Shown piece by piece: positions 44,128-52,815 of a stretch of 64,000 bases of DNA. Where the stretch lies: NCBI GenBank assembly GCA_035307765.1, contig DATGHU010000031.1:11573-75572 (forward strand). The letters run 5' to 3'. The position numbers and the translations under genes are program-made. Position 1 is the first letter of the stretch, and the number at the start of each line of letters is the position of its first letter. The notes below the pieces were generated by a model, which saw nothing but the letters and a program-made list of their open reading frames with translations, was not told the origin of the DNA and ran no database searches. Source of the DNA: a bacterium. Lineage in GTDB: Bacteria > Sysuimicrobiota > Sysuimicrobiia > Sysuimicrobiales > Segetimicrobiaceae.

Positions 44128-44637
44128 CTACGGGTCGTCCCGCTCCGAACGGGCTGGCACAGCCGCGCACGATTCCACCGCGTCCACGATGCGCGTGTAC
44201 CCCGTGCAGCGACAGAGGTTGCCCGCCAGGGCCGTCCGGATCTGTGCGCGGGTCGGGGCCGGATGCTCTCGGAGGAAGGCGTACGCCACGAGCAGCATTC
44301 CGGGGGTGCAGAACCCGCACTGCGCCGCCTCGCGCTCGAGGAAGGCGCGCTGGAGGGGGTGGAGGCCTTCGGCGCTGCGCAACCCCCGTACCGTCGTGAC
44401 CGACCGGCCGTGCGCCTGGAGGGCGAGCAGCAGGCATGCGTTGACGGGGGCGTCGTCGAGGAGAATCGTGCAGGTCCCGCACACGCCTTCGCCGCAGCCG
44501 TACTTCACCTCCGTGGCGCCAAGGGTGTCGCGCAGGACCGCGAGCAGGGTTTCGTGGGGCGATGCCCAGACCTCGACCGGATGTCCGTTCAGAGAGAACG
44601 CTAAGGGGCGTCGGCCCTCGGTCTCGGGGGCGTGCAT
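44128..44637 (-). CDS. Xanthine-dehydrogenase family, 2Fe-2S subunit
   Basis: A 169-residue electron-transfer subunit. The plant-ferredoxin-type cluster is in 'KYGCGEGVCGTCTILLDDAPVNACL' and the second cluster in 'AQCGFCTPGMLL' plus 'NLCRCTGYTRIVDAV', so all eight cysteines are present. It carries electrons from the molybdenum site to FAD. It is separated from the large subunit by one base and from the FAD subunit by seven, confirming a three-component hydroxylase. Confidence 0.94.
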   Translation of the reverse strand: MHAPETEGRRPLAFSLNGHPVEVWASPHETLLAVLRDTLGATEVKYGCGEGVCGTCTILLDDAPVNACLLLALQAHGRSVTTVRGLRSAEGLHPLQRAFLEREAAQCGFCTPGMLLVAYAFLREHPAPTRAQIRTALAGNLCRCTGYTRIVDAVESCAAVPARSERDDP

Positions 44638-44644
44638 CGCCGCG

Positions 44645-45529
44645 TCAGCCTCCCCCCGTCAGGTGCGTGGCGGCGCGCGCCGCCGCGGTGGCCATCGCGC
44701 GCCGCGCCATCACCCGCGCCATCGCGCGGCGGTACGCGGCCGACGCGTGCATGTCCGATTCCGGATGCACCTCCGTCGCGACCGCCTCCGCGGCGGCCTC
44801 GATCCGCTGGTCGGTCAGCGTCCGGCCGACCAATTGCGATTCGGCGCTCGGGAACCTGACGGGGTTCGGGCCGACGCCGCCCAGGGCCAGCGAGGCGCGG
44901 GTGCACCGGCGCGCCCCGTCCAGTGAGACGACCGCACACGCCGCGACGATGGCAAAGTCGCCCGCCCGGCGGACCAGTTCGGCCAACCCGTACCCCGTCC
45001 CGGCCTCCGCCGCCGGGATCCTGACGCCCGTCAGCAACTCCGTCGGGGCGAGATCCGTTTGGAGATACCCCAAGAAGAACTTCTCCGCGGCGACCTCCCG
45101 CGAGGCCTCGGGCGCGCGGACCTCGAGCGTGGCCCCCAGGGCCGTCATGACCAGCGGAAGCTCCGCGGCGGGGTCGGCGTGGGCGAGGCTTCCGCCCAGC
45201 GTCCCGCGGTGACGAACCCGGATGTTCCCGATGACCGCGGCCGCTTCGGCGAGGATCGGGCACCGCCGGCGGATGATCGGATCGGTCTCCAGGGTGCGAT
45301 GCCGCGTCAGCGCCCCGATCCGGAGACCGTCCCCGTCGTCCGCCACCCGGGCGAGGCCGGGGACGCCGTTGATGTCGATCAGCGCATCCGGTCGGGCCAG
45401 CCCCAGGCCCATCATGGGGATCAAGCTTTGGCCCCCCGCCAGGACCTTCCCGTCGGGGTGGACCTGAAGCAGCGCCAGCGCCTCTTCCACGGTGGTGGGT
45501 GTGCAGTAGGTGAACGGATACAGGTACAC
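44645..45529 (-). CDS. Xanthine-dehydrogenase family, FAD-binding subunit
   Basis: A 294-residue CoxM/HcrB-like flavoprotein. It starts 'MYLYPFTYCTPTTVEEALALL', has the FAD diphosphate motif 'KVLAGGQSLIPMMGLGLARPDALIDI' and a second motif 'NIRVRHRGTLGGSLAHADPAAELP'. The C-terminal CO-dehydrogenase-flavoprotein domain is present. It is the first gene of the six-gene operon 39121-45529, giving a (FAD)(2FeS)(Mo) hydroxylase. There is no electron-acceptor gene inside the operon, so electrons probably go to NAD(P) or quinone. Confidence 0.93.
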   Translation of the reverse strand: MYLYPFTYCTPTTVEEALALLQVHPDGKVLAGGQSLIPMMGLGLARPDALIDINGVPGLARVADDGDGLRIGALTRHRTLETDPIIRRRCPILAEAAAVIGNIRVRHRGTLGGSLAHADPAAELPLVMTALGATLEVRAPEASREVAAEKFFLGYLQTDLAPTELLTGVRIPAAEAGTGYGLAELVRRAGDFAIVAACAVVSLDGARRCTRASLALGGVGPNPVRFPSAESQLVGRTLTDQRIEAAAEAVATEVHPESDMHASAAYRRAMARVMARRAMATAAARAATHLTGGG

Positions 45530-45768
45530 TGGGCAGGTCTCTCCGCGGGCTTCCCTCCGCGGGCAGCGATGTCAACCGCGGACATCGCGCTCGTCGATGC
45601 CGGTGATCTTGGGGCCGCGCGCTTCACGCTCGTATACGCGGTCGCCAGGCAGAATCCTTTTGCGGGGAGGGTACGCGCCGCGACGGTGCGAAACCCCAAG
45701 GGCGCTCGAGGCCGTCGGGCCGCCTCCGTCGCGTCCCGCCCTCGCCGCACGGTGCGAGTGGTCTTACG

Positions 45769-46830
45769 ATGACACCCGAGTTGGAGGCCGCCCACATGGA
45801 TTGGGAGCGTCGCCGTCGTCCCTTGGAAAGCGTGCTGGACACCGCAGGCCTGACCCCGCTGGTGCGCCTCCGGCGGGTGGCGGGCGATCTTGCCGCGGCC
45901 GTGCTGGGCAAACTCGAGTACTTCGGCCCCAGCGGCAGCGTGAAGGATCGCATCCTGCCGTTCTTGGTGGAGCAGGCGGAACGCCGCGGCGACCTGCGGC
46001 CCGGTATGACGATCATCGAAGGCACGACCGGTAACACCGGGATCGCCACGGCGATGGTGGGGGCGGCCAAAGGCTATCGGGTGATCATCGTGATGCCGGA
46101 AGGCATGAGCCGCGAGCGTCAGCAGACGATCCAGGCGTACGGCGCGGAACTGGTGCTGACGCCGGGCGGCGAGAGCGATGTGGACCTGGTGCTCGAGAAG
46201 GTGCGGCAGCTGAAGGCGGATCACGCGGGGCGCATGTGGGAGGTGGGTCAGTTCTCGAACCAGGACAACGTCCTTGCGCACCGCCGCTCGACCGGGCCGG
46301 AGATTTGGGAGCAGACCGACGGCCGCGTCGATGCGTTCGTCGCCTCGCAGGGGACGGGGGGGACGCTCACCGGGGTCAGCGCCTGCCTGAAGGAGCAGAA
46401 GCCCTCGGTTCGTAGCTTCGCCGCCGAGCCGGCGGAATGCGCGATCCTGGCCGGTCGGGGGTGGGGACCGCACAAGATCGAGGGGATCGGGGACGGCTTC
46501 ATCCCTGACGTCCTCGATCTGCAATGGGTCGACGGGGTCGTGACCGTCTCCTCCGATGAGGCGATCGCCATGGCACGGCGTTTGGCGCGGGAAGAGGGGA
46601 TTTTCTGCGGCATCTCCTCGGGGTGCAACGTCGTGGCGTGCCTCAAGGTCGCGCGCGCCTATCCCGAGCTTCGGACGATCGTGACGATGATCAACGACAA
46701 CGGGCTGCGCTACCTCTCGACCGAGCTCGTCGGCAATCGGGGGGCGGTGGAGACCCCCTCGCGGGCCCACCCCCCCCGCCCGGAGGATCTGCGGCGGCTT
46801 TCCGCGCGGCGGCTGGTCGTCATCGACTGA
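45769..46830 (+). CDS. PLP-dependent cysteine synthase family protein
   Basis: A 353-residue fold-type II PLP enzyme. Lys in 'GPSGSVKDRI' binds PLP, 'TIIEGTTGNTGIATAMVGAAKGY' holds the substrate loop and 'SQGTGGTLTGVSACLKEQ' the phosphate loop. The C terminus 'MINDNGLRYLSTEL' equals the CysK 'DSGERYLST' segment. Family enzymes make cysteine from O-acetylserine or phosphoserine, or cystathionine. Lack of nearby cysE or sulfur genes leaves the exact substrate open. ATG 45769 or 45796 are both possible starts. Divergent from the hydroxylase operon. Confidence 0.9.
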   Translation: MTPELEAAHMDWERRRRPLESVLDTAGLTPLVRLRRVAGDLAAAVLGKLEYFGPSGSVKDRILPFLVEQAERRGDLRPGMTIIEGTTGNTGIATAMVGAAKGYRVIIVMPEGMSRERQQTIQAYGAELVLTPGGESDVDLVLEKVRQLKADHAGRMWEVGQFSNQDNVLAHRRSTGPEIWEQTDGRVDAFVASQGTGGTLTGVSACLKEQKPSVRSFAAEPAECAILAGRGWGPHKIEGIGDGFIPDVLDLQWVDGVVTVSSDEAIAMARRLAREEGIFCGISSGCNVVACLKVARAYPELRTIVTMINDNGLRYLSTELVGNRGAVETPSRAHPPRPEDLRRLSARRLVVID

Positions 46831-47137
46831 TCGGTCCCGGGGGGTCGCAAGGGAACTTTTCGGCCCGCCGAGAACGTAAGAGGGCCAGGGCCCGGGTCCG
46901 GAGAGCGTCGGTGGCGCGTGTGCCCGCCGGGGATCCCCGGGTGGCTTATGCTGGCCTTGGAGATCGAGCGGGCCCCCGGAATTGCAGGGTGTCGGCGGCG
47001 CCCGGACTGAAACTCGTAAACGGTCGGGCTGAAGGGGGTGAGCAGGGCGAAGTTTATCCCGAAGCCCGTGAGCGTGCGATGTTCCTGGACCAAGACAAGG
47101 ACCACAACCGAATCGTGAGAGGGAGGGACGAACGCCT
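46831..47137 (+). other. 307-base gap upstream of livJ
   Basis: The space between the cysteine-synthase-like gene and livJ must contain the promoter and leader of the Liv operon. I see no reliable -35/-10 pair, no recognised riboswitch consensus and no coding frame with support. Immediately before the livJ ATG lies a strong ribosome-binding site, GAGAGGGAGGGACG. A Lrp-type or PhoB-type site was not identified. Confidence 0.4.
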
Positions 47138-48400
47138 ATGGTGCGCTTGAGCAAGTCGATCATGCTGGTTTTGTGTGCCGTTCTCGCGACCGGTGCGCTC
47201 TTCGTCACAGCCGTGCCGGCGGCTCAGATGGGCCCGGTGACCGACCCGATTGGGGTCGTGAAGGTCGGGCCGGGCGAGCCGATTACGATCGCCTACTGGC
47301 TGGTGACCTCGGGGTCCGACGGCTCGCTGGGCACCGACAGTAAGCGGGGCATCGAGATCGCCATCGATGACATGCACGGGAAGTTCATGGGACACGACAT
47401 CAAGCTGATCGGCGAGGACAGCGGCTGCAACGCCGAGGGCGGGCAGACCGCGGCGACGAAGGTCGCCGCGAACGCGTCCGTGGTGGTGGCGATCGGCGGG
47501 AGCTGCTCGAGCGAGACCGTGCCCGGCGCGCCGATCCTGTGGAAGGCCGGCATCGCCTCGGTGTCGCCCTCTGCCACGGCGCCGAAGCTCACCGATCCGG
47601 CCCGCGGTCCGGATTTCGACGGGTTCCTGCGGGTCGTGCACAACGACAAGGTCCAGGGCGAACGCGCGGCGACGTTCGTGCGCACGGTGCTGAAGCTCAA
47701 TCGGGTGGCAACGATCCACGACGGAAGCCCGTACGCGGAGGGGCTGACGAGCGTCTTCGCCGACAACTTCAAGAAGATGGGCGGGACGATCACCACACAG
47801 GAGGCGGTCGCGCCCACCGACACGGACATGCGGCCGGTGCTCACCCGGATCGCCTCGACCAAGCCAGACATGCTGTACTACCCGATCTTCATCGCCGCCG
47901 GCGGGTTTATCACGCGTCAGTCGCGCGAGATCGAGGGGCTGAAGACCGTGACGCTGATGGGCGCGGACGGGCTGGATTCGCCGGACTTCGCCAAGGCGGC
48001 GGGGGACGCGGCCAAGGGCATGTACTTGAGCAGCCCGGACCTGACCCCCGCGGCGCTGGGGCCGCGGTACGGGACGGAGTTTCTCCCGAAGTACGAGAAG
48101 AAGTACGGGCAGAAGCCGATCTCCGGCTTCCACGCGCATGCCTACGACGCGACGATGGTCGCGTTTGCCGCGATCCAGAAGGTCGCGAAGGTCGACGGCG
48201 GGTCGCTGTACATCGGGCGGAAGGCGCTGCGCGACGCGCTGTTCGCGACCAAGGGGTTTAAGGGTATTACCGGGACGTTGACCTGCAACCAGTACGGAGA
48301 CTGCGGAGATCCGCACATCGCCGTCTATCAGGTCGTCTCCGCGAATCCCGCGACGTGGAGCTTGGGGACCGATCCCAAGAAGGTCTGGCCGACCAAGTAG
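47138..48400 (+). CDS. livJ: Branched-chain amino acid ABC transporter, substrate-binding protein
   Basis: A 420-residue type I periplasmic-binding protein. Residues 1-29 form a signal peptide (hydrophobic 'IMLVLCAVLATGALFVTAVPAA'). The body shows 'SDGSLGTDSKRGIEIAIDDMHGKFMGHDIKLIGEDSGC', 'GSCSSETVPGAPILWKAGIASVSPSAT' and a hinge region typical of LivJ/LivK. It heads the livJHMGF operon. A hairpin follows the gene, fitting the usual higher expression of the binding protein than of the channel. The ligand may be leucine-type or another small amide or acid. Confidence 0.93.
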   Translation: MVRLSKSIMLVLCAVLATGALFVTAVPAAQMGPVTDPIGVVKVGPGEPITIAYWLVTSGSDGSLGTDSKRGIEIAIDDMHGKFMGHDIKLIGEDSGCNAEGGQTAATKVAANASVVVAIGGSCSSETVPGAPILWKAGIASVSPSATAPKLTDPARGPDFDGFLRVVHNDKVQGERAATFVRTVLKLNRVATIHDGSPYAEGLTSVFADNFKKMGGTITTQEAVAPTDTDMRPVLTRIASTKPDMLYYPIFIAAGGFITRQSREIEGLKTVTLMGADGLDSPDFAKAAGDAAKGMYLSSPDLTPAALGPRYGTEFLPKYEKKYGQKPISGFHAHAYDATMVAFAAIQKVAKVDGGSLYIGRKALRDALFATKGFKGITGTLTCNQYGDCGDPHIAVYQVVSANPATWSLGTDPKKVWPTK

Positions 48401-48441
48401 CGTGCCGGGCACCTGACGACACCAGCGTAGAAGCGTAGATG

Positions 48442-48492
48442 ACGGGGATGAGCCGGGGGCGCGTGACGTCTTCGGCTCGTCCCCGTGTTATT
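48442..48492 (+). terminator. Hairpin (attenuator) between livJ and livH
   Basis: A 13-base stem (48442-48454 with 48474-48486, one G-U-type pair) with a 19-base loop is followed by GTTATT. It lies in the gap between the binding-protein gene and the permease genes. Such partial terminators are commonly placed here to lower transcription of the membrane and ATPase genes relative to the binding protein. Confidence 0.5.
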
Positions 48493-48515
48493 CCCGTGGG
48501 GCGCGGAGGGCCGGG

Positions 48516-49574
48516 ATGCGGGTGAGGCGCCGACGGATCACGTACGTGGACGTTTTCCTGTGGGGGTTCCGCATCGCGGTGGTGTTCATCGTGGTGGTCG
48601 GGTCGATCGCCACCTTGAAAGAGGGACGCTACACGGGGCGGCAGTGGGGGGATTTCGTGGAGTTCGGGTTGGCGCAGGGTGGGATCTACGCGCTGATCGC
48701 CCTCGGATACACGATGGTATACGGGGTCCTGAACATGATCAACTTCGCCCACGGCGAGGTGTTCATGTCCGGGGCGTACATCGCCTACTACGTGGCGGTT
48801 CCGCTGGGCGCCTCCGGATTCATCAATCGCTACGTGCTGATCTCGCTGCTCCTCCTCACGGCGGTGGCGATCGCGGTGTCGACGAGCGTCGCCCTGCTGG
48901 TGGAGCGAATCGCCTACCGGCCGCTGCGGCGGGCGCCGCGGATGATCCCGCTGATCACCGCGATCGGCGCGTCGTTTTTCCTCCAGTACACCTTCCGCAG
49001 CTTGTTCGGCGCCGGCGTCCAAGCGTACCCGGACATTGGCGCGCTGACCGGCGAGTGGCAGATCGGGCCGGTGCACATTCTCCGGACGCAGGCCATCGTG
49101 CTGGTGGCCGCGGTCGTGGCGATGCTGGTGCTGTACGTGGTCGTGATGCGGACGAAGTTCGGGAAGGCGATGCGGGCGGTGTCGGAGGATCGGGACGCGG
49201 CCGCGTTGATGGGGATCGACGTCGACCGGGTCATCGTGTTCACCTTTGCCCTCGGCGGGGCGATGGCGGGGGTGGGGGGGATCCTCTACGCCTTGGTGTT
49301 CAAGCAGGTCTACTTCTTCTCGGGGTTCGTCCCCGGGATCAAGGCCTTCACGGCCGCGGTGTTGGGCGGGATCGGCAACATCCCCGGGGCGATGCTCGGC
49401 GGGTTCTTCCTGGGAGTGGTGGAGTCGCTGGGGCCGGCGCTGTTTCTGGACGGGCTGGGCGTCCGGGCGCCCTATCAACTGCGGGACGTCATCGCATTCA
49501 CGATGCTGCTGATCATGCTGATCTTCCGGCCGTCGGGGTTCCTCGGGGAGCGCCTTGCGACCAAGCGGGCCTAG
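48516..49574 (+). CDS. livH: Branched-chain amino acid ABC transporter permease LivH
   Basis: A 352-residue multi-pass permease of the LivH class with about eight membrane segments. 'GGIYALIALGYTMVYGVLNMINFAHGEVFMSGAYIAYY' is the classic first signature, 'RPLRRAPRMIPLITAIGASFFLQ' the middle and 'DRDAAALMGIDVDRVIVFTFALGGAMAGVGGILYALV' the ATPase-contact region. A hydrophobic leader (residues about 10-29) precedes the usual start. GGAGGGCCGGG precedes the ATG. It pairs with LivM. Confidence 0.93.
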   Translation: MRVRRRRITYVDVFLWGFRIAVVFIVVVGSIATLKEGRYTGRQWGDFVEFGLAQGGIYALIALGYTMVYGVLNMINFAHGEVFMSGAYIAYYVAVPLGASGFINRYVLISLLLLTAVAIAVSTSVALLVERIAYRPLRRAPRMIPLITAIGASFFLQYTFRSLFGAGVQAYPDIGALTGEWQIGPVHILRTQAIVLVAAVVAMLVLYVVVMRTKFGKAMRAVSEDRDAAALMGIDVDRVIVFTFALGGAMAGVGGILYALVFKQVYFFSGFVPGIKAFTAAVLGGIGNIPGAMLGGFFLGVVESLGPALFLDGLGVRAPYQLRDVIAFTMLLIMLIFRPSGFLGERLATKRA

Positions 49575-51261
49575 CGCCGTCGTCCGGATCGGCCTGATCT
49601 TCGGGGTGATCGCGGTCTACCTGTGTTTGACCGGCATCGTCGAGACGTTCAAGGGGCGTTGGATCGTCAGCGATCTGCTGGGCTTGGGATGGTCGTTGCT
49701 GCTGATCACCGGGGCGGCGGGGGGGTACGTCGCGGCGCGCCGCCGGTCCTGGGCGGGAGCGGTGGCCGCCGGCGGAGGCGTGGGCCTCCTCACAGGGGCG
49801 TCGCTCGCGCTGCTCCTGCTGCTCGGCTCCTGGGTCGATCTTCGCGTGATGTTCATAAACGCTTCGCCGGGCCTCTACGCCCTGTTGGCGTTCGGCCGCG
49901 ATGTCCGCACGGGGGTAGGGCTGCTGCTGTTCAGCCAGGGGGCGGCGGGGGTCTGTGGAGCGCTCCTCTGTCTCATGCCGCCGCGAGCCCGCCGGGCCCT
50001 CCTGGTGGGTCCGCTTGCGGCGCTGATCCTCAGCGTGTTCCAGGATCTCCTCCAACTCCTCTTGCAGGATCCGGGGCTTCCCCTGACGGCCCGCGGATAC
50101 CTCTTCGGCGTCAACGGGCCGACGCTGCACGGGGCGGTCACGGTCTGCCTGGTGACCTGGGTCGGCACCGGGGCCTGGCGCCACTCGCGGGGCGCGGTTC
50201 GTACCCGAATCGACGCGCTCCCCCCGGCGGGTCGGCGCGGGTTGTGGTGGTCGGGAATCGCGGTGGGCGTCGCCTGCCTCTTGCTGGTCCCCGTGGCGGG
50301 GGGACCGTTCGTCGCGCAGGTGATGGTGACGGTGGGCTTGTTCACCCTGATGGGGCTGGGGCTCAATCTGGAGGTCGGGTTCGCCGGACTGCTCGACCTC
50401 GGCTTCGTCGCATTCTTCGCGATCGGCGCCTACACGGTCGGGCTGCTTACCTCGCTCGGCCAGTACGGGATCGTGCACCTCTCGTTCTGGGCCGCGGTCC
50501 CGTTCGCCGTCGTCGTCTCCCTGATCTCGGGGGTGATCTTCGGGATTCCCGTCCTGCGCGTGCGGGGCGACTATCTCGCCATCGCCACGCTGGGGCTGGG
50601 GGAGATCGTGCGCCTGCTCGTGCTCTCCGACGCCCTGCGGCCGTGGCTCGGCGGCTCGTTCGGAATCCTCACCATTCCCCGGCCGGTGATCGCCGGCCTC
50701 GAGCTGTCCGGCCCTCGCCAGCTCTATTACCTCACGCTTGCCGCATCGGCGCTGGTGGCGTACGTGGCCTGGCGGCTGCAGTACTCTCGGTTGGGGCGGG
50801 CGTGGGGGGCGATCCGCGAGGACGAGGACGTCGCGCAGGCGATCGGCATCGACCTGGTCATGACCAAACTGCTGGCGTACGGTCTCGGAGCGGCGTTCGC
50901 GGGGGTGGGGGGAGCGATCTTCGCGGTGATGCTGGGATCGATCTTCCCGCAGAGCTTCCAGCTGCAGATCTCGATCAACGTCCTGGTCCTGATCATCTTG
51001 GGCGGGATCGGGAGCCTCTGGGGGGTGGTCGTCGGCGCCTTCGTGCTCGTGGGCCTGCCGGAGCTGCTGCGCGAGTTCGGGGAGTTCCGCTTCCTCGTCT
51101 ACGGCGCGGTGCTGGTGGCGATGATGCTGTTGCGGCCCGAGGGGCTGGTGCCGTCGAGGGTTCGCCAGCGAGAGCTGCATGCGGAGGGAGACGTTCCGGT
51201 GGGTGGCGTCATCTCCGTGCCCGAGGGATCGGTCGCGGGCGAGGGTTCGGCGGGAGGGTAA
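49555..51261 (+). CDS. livM: Branched-chain amino acid ABC transporter permease LivM with long N-terminal membrane extension
   Basis: A 568-residue protein. The second half (about 245-545) is a normal LivM: 'MGLGLNLEVGFAGLLDLGFVAFFAIGAYTVGLL', 'GDYLAIATLGLGEIVRLLVLSD' and 'REDEDVAQAIGIDLVMTKLLAYGLGAAFAGVGGAIFAV'. The first ~230 residues are an extra module with about five to six hydrophobic helices and an Arg-rich loop, not part of typical LivM (about 320-360 residues). TTG 49555 overlaps livH by 20 bases. The extension may be an added membrane domain or a regulatory or assembly module. An internal start near 50280 is possible, but the extension has intact coding structure. Confidence 0.9.
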   Translation: MRPSGPSAVVRIGLIFGVIAVYLCLTGIVETFKGRWIVSDLLGLGWSLLLITGAAGGYVAARRRSWAGAVAAGGGVGLLTGASLALLLLLGSWVDLRVMFINASPGLYALLAFGRDVRTGVGLLLFSQGAAGVCGALLCLMPPRARRALLVGPLAALILSVFQDLLQLLLQDPGLPLTARGYLFGVNGPTLHGAVTVCLVTWVGTGAWRHSRGAVRTRIDALPPAGRRGLWWSGIAVGVACLLLVPVAGGPFVAQVMVTVGLFTLMGLGLNLEVGFAGLLDLGFVAFFAIGAYTVGLLTSLGQYGIVHLSFWAAVPFAVVVSLISGVIFGIPVLRVRGDYLAIATLGLGEIVRLLVLSDALRPWLGGSFGILTIPRPVIAGLELSGPRQLYYLTLAASALVAYVAWRLQYSRLGRAWGAIREDEDVAQAIGIDLVMTKLLAYGLGAAFAGVGGAIFAVMLGSIFPQSFQLQISINVLVLIILGGIGSLWGVVVGAFVLVGLPELLREFGEFRFLVYGAVLVAMMLLRPEGLVPSRVRQRELHAEGDVPVGGVISVPEGSVAGEGSAGG

Positions 51262-51270
51262 GGCGGCGCG

Positions 51271-52053
51271 ATGAGCATTTTGATCACCCAGGGCATGACG
51301 AAGCGGTTCGGGGGGCTCGTGGCCGTCGGCGGGCTTGATCTGGAGGTGGCCGACCGGGCGATCCACAGCATCATCGGACCCAACGGCGCCGGCAAGACCA
51401 CGGTGTTCAATTGCGTGACGGGGTTCTATCGGCCGGAGGAGGGGGCGATCCACTTCCGCGGCGAGCCGATCAACGGGCTCGATCCCGACCAGATCGCCCG
51501 CCTGGGGATCGCGCGGACCTACCAGAACATCCGGCTCTTCGGCAACATGACCGTGCTCGAGAACGTGCTGGTCGGCGAACACATCCACCTTAAGTCGACG
51601 TGGATGGGCGCGATCCTGCACACCCGAGAGACGCAGCGGTTGGAGGCGGAGGCGGTAGAGGAAGCGCGCCGGCTGCTCCGGTTTGTGGGGTTGGACGGCA
51701 AGCGGGAGTTCTTGGCGAAGAATCTCCCCTACGGCGAGCAGCGCCGGCTGGAGATCGGACGCGCGCTGGCGACGCGGCCCGCCCTGCTGCTGCTCGACGA
51801 GCCGGCCGCCGGGATGAACCCCCGCGAGAGCCTGGAGACGATGGCGTTTATCGGCCGGCTGCGCGAAGAACTCGGCCTGGCCATCCTGCTGATCGAGCAC
51901 CAGATGCGGGTGGTGATGGGGATTTCCGATCGGGTCACCGTGCTCGACTACGGGGTGAAGATCGCCGAGGGCACCCCCCGGGAGATCCAGGCCGATCCCC
52001 GCGTGATCGAAGCCTACCTCGGCAAGAAGGCCGCGATGGGAACCGCGCGGTGA
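51271..52053 (+). CDS. livG: Branched-chain amino acid ABC transporter ATP-binding protein LivG
   Basis: A 260-residue ATPase. Walker A GPNGAGKTTV, 'GIARTYQNIRLFGNMTVLENVLVGEH' (Q-loop region), signature-like 'LPYGEQRRLEIGRALATRPALLLLDEPAAGMNP' and switch His 'LLIEHQMRVVMGISDRVTVLDYG' are all typical of LivG. The Q-loop sequence RTYQNIRLF is particularly characteristic. It pairs with LivF in the asymmetric ATPase dimer of the importer. Confidence 0.94.
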   Translation: MSILITQGMTKRFGGLVAVGGLDLEVADRAIHSIIGPNGAGKTTVFNCVTGFYRPEEGAIHFRGEPINGLDPDQIARLGIARTYQNIRLFGNMTVLENVLVGEHIHLKSTWMGAILHTRETQRLEAEAVEEARRLLRFVGLDGKREFLAKNLPYGEQRRLEIGRALATRPALLLLDEPAAGMNPRESLETMAFIGRLREELGLAILLIEHQMRVVMGISDRVTVLDYGVKIAEGTPREIQADPRVIEAYLGKKAAMGTAR

Positions 52054-52778
52054 CCGACCACCCCGCTTCGGCCCTGCTGGAGATCGAGGACCTCCACGTG
52101 TCCTACGGGGCGATCCACGCGCTGCGCGGGGTGTCGTTCGAAGTGGCGGCGGGTAAGATCGTCACCCTGATCGGGGCCAACGGCGCCGGCAAGAGTACGA
52201 CCTTGAACACGATCAGCGGGCTGCTCCGCCCCCACCAGGGCCGGGTGCGGATGGCGGGGGAGGACCTCACCGCGGTCCCCCCGCACGAGATCGTGCTCAA
52301 AGGAATCGTCCAGGTGCCGGAGGGGCGCCGCATCTTCGGGCGGCTCTCGGTCCTGGAAAATCTGGAGATGGGCGCGTTTACGCGGACGGACGCGGGTGAG
52401 ATTCGGGAGGATCTCGCCCGCGTCTTTGCCCTTTTCCCCCGCCTGAAGGAGCGGATGCACCAGGTCGCCGGCACGCTCTCCGGGGGGGAGCAGCAGATGC
52501 TCGCCATGGGCCGCGCGCTGATGGCCCGGCCCAAGGTGCTGCTGATGGACGAGCCGTCGATGGGGCTGGCTCCCATCCTGGTCGAGCAGATCTTCGAGGC
52601 GATCCTCGACATCAACCGTCAGGGGACGACGATCCTGCTCGTCGAACAGAACGCCTATATGGCGCTGACCATCGCCGACCGCGGCTACGTCCTCCAGACC
52701 GGCGGCATCGTCCTCCAAGGCGAGGCGGCCCAGCTCGCCGCCAACGAGGAGGTCAAGCGTGCCTACCTGGGAGAGTGA
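52050..52778 (+). CDS. livF: Branched-chain amino acid ABC transporter ATP-binding protein LivF
   Basis: A 242-residue ATPase. 'LHVSYGAIHALRGVSFEVAAGKIVTLIGANGAGKST' holds Walker A, 'VPEGRRIFGRLSVLENLEMGAF' the Q-loop region, 'LSGGEQQMLAMGRALMARPKVLLMDEPSMGLAPILVEQIF' signature and Walker B. GTG 52050 overlaps the livG stop by four bases (GTGA), which sets the start; the frame open further upstream lies inside livG. Last transport gene of the operon. Confidence 0.94.
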   Translation: MTDHPASALLEIEDLHVSYGAIHALRGVSFEVAAGKIVTLIGANGAGKSTTLNTISGLLRPHQGRVRMAGEDLTAVPPHEIVLKGIVQVPEGRRIFGRLSVLENLEMGAFTRTDAGEIREDLARVFALFPRLKERMHQVAGTLSGGEQQMLAMGRALMARPKVLLMDEPSMGLAPILVEQIFEAILDINRQGTTILLVEQNAYMALTIADRGYVLQTGGIVLQGEAAQLAANEEVKRAYLGE

Positions 52779-52815
52779 GGGCGTGCTCCGGGGGACGCTA
52801 GAGGAGGTGGGGTGC

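Noticed and set aside
46940-46970. Possible sigma-54 site upstream of livJ
   Set aside because: The -24/-12 GG...GC spacing is not met.
46831-47137. Possible riboswitch in the livJ leader
   Set aside because: No known consensus core could be recognised by eye.
49513-51900. Long antisense open frame over livM and livG
   Set aside because: Gln/Arg/His-rich shadow of high-GC coding sequence.
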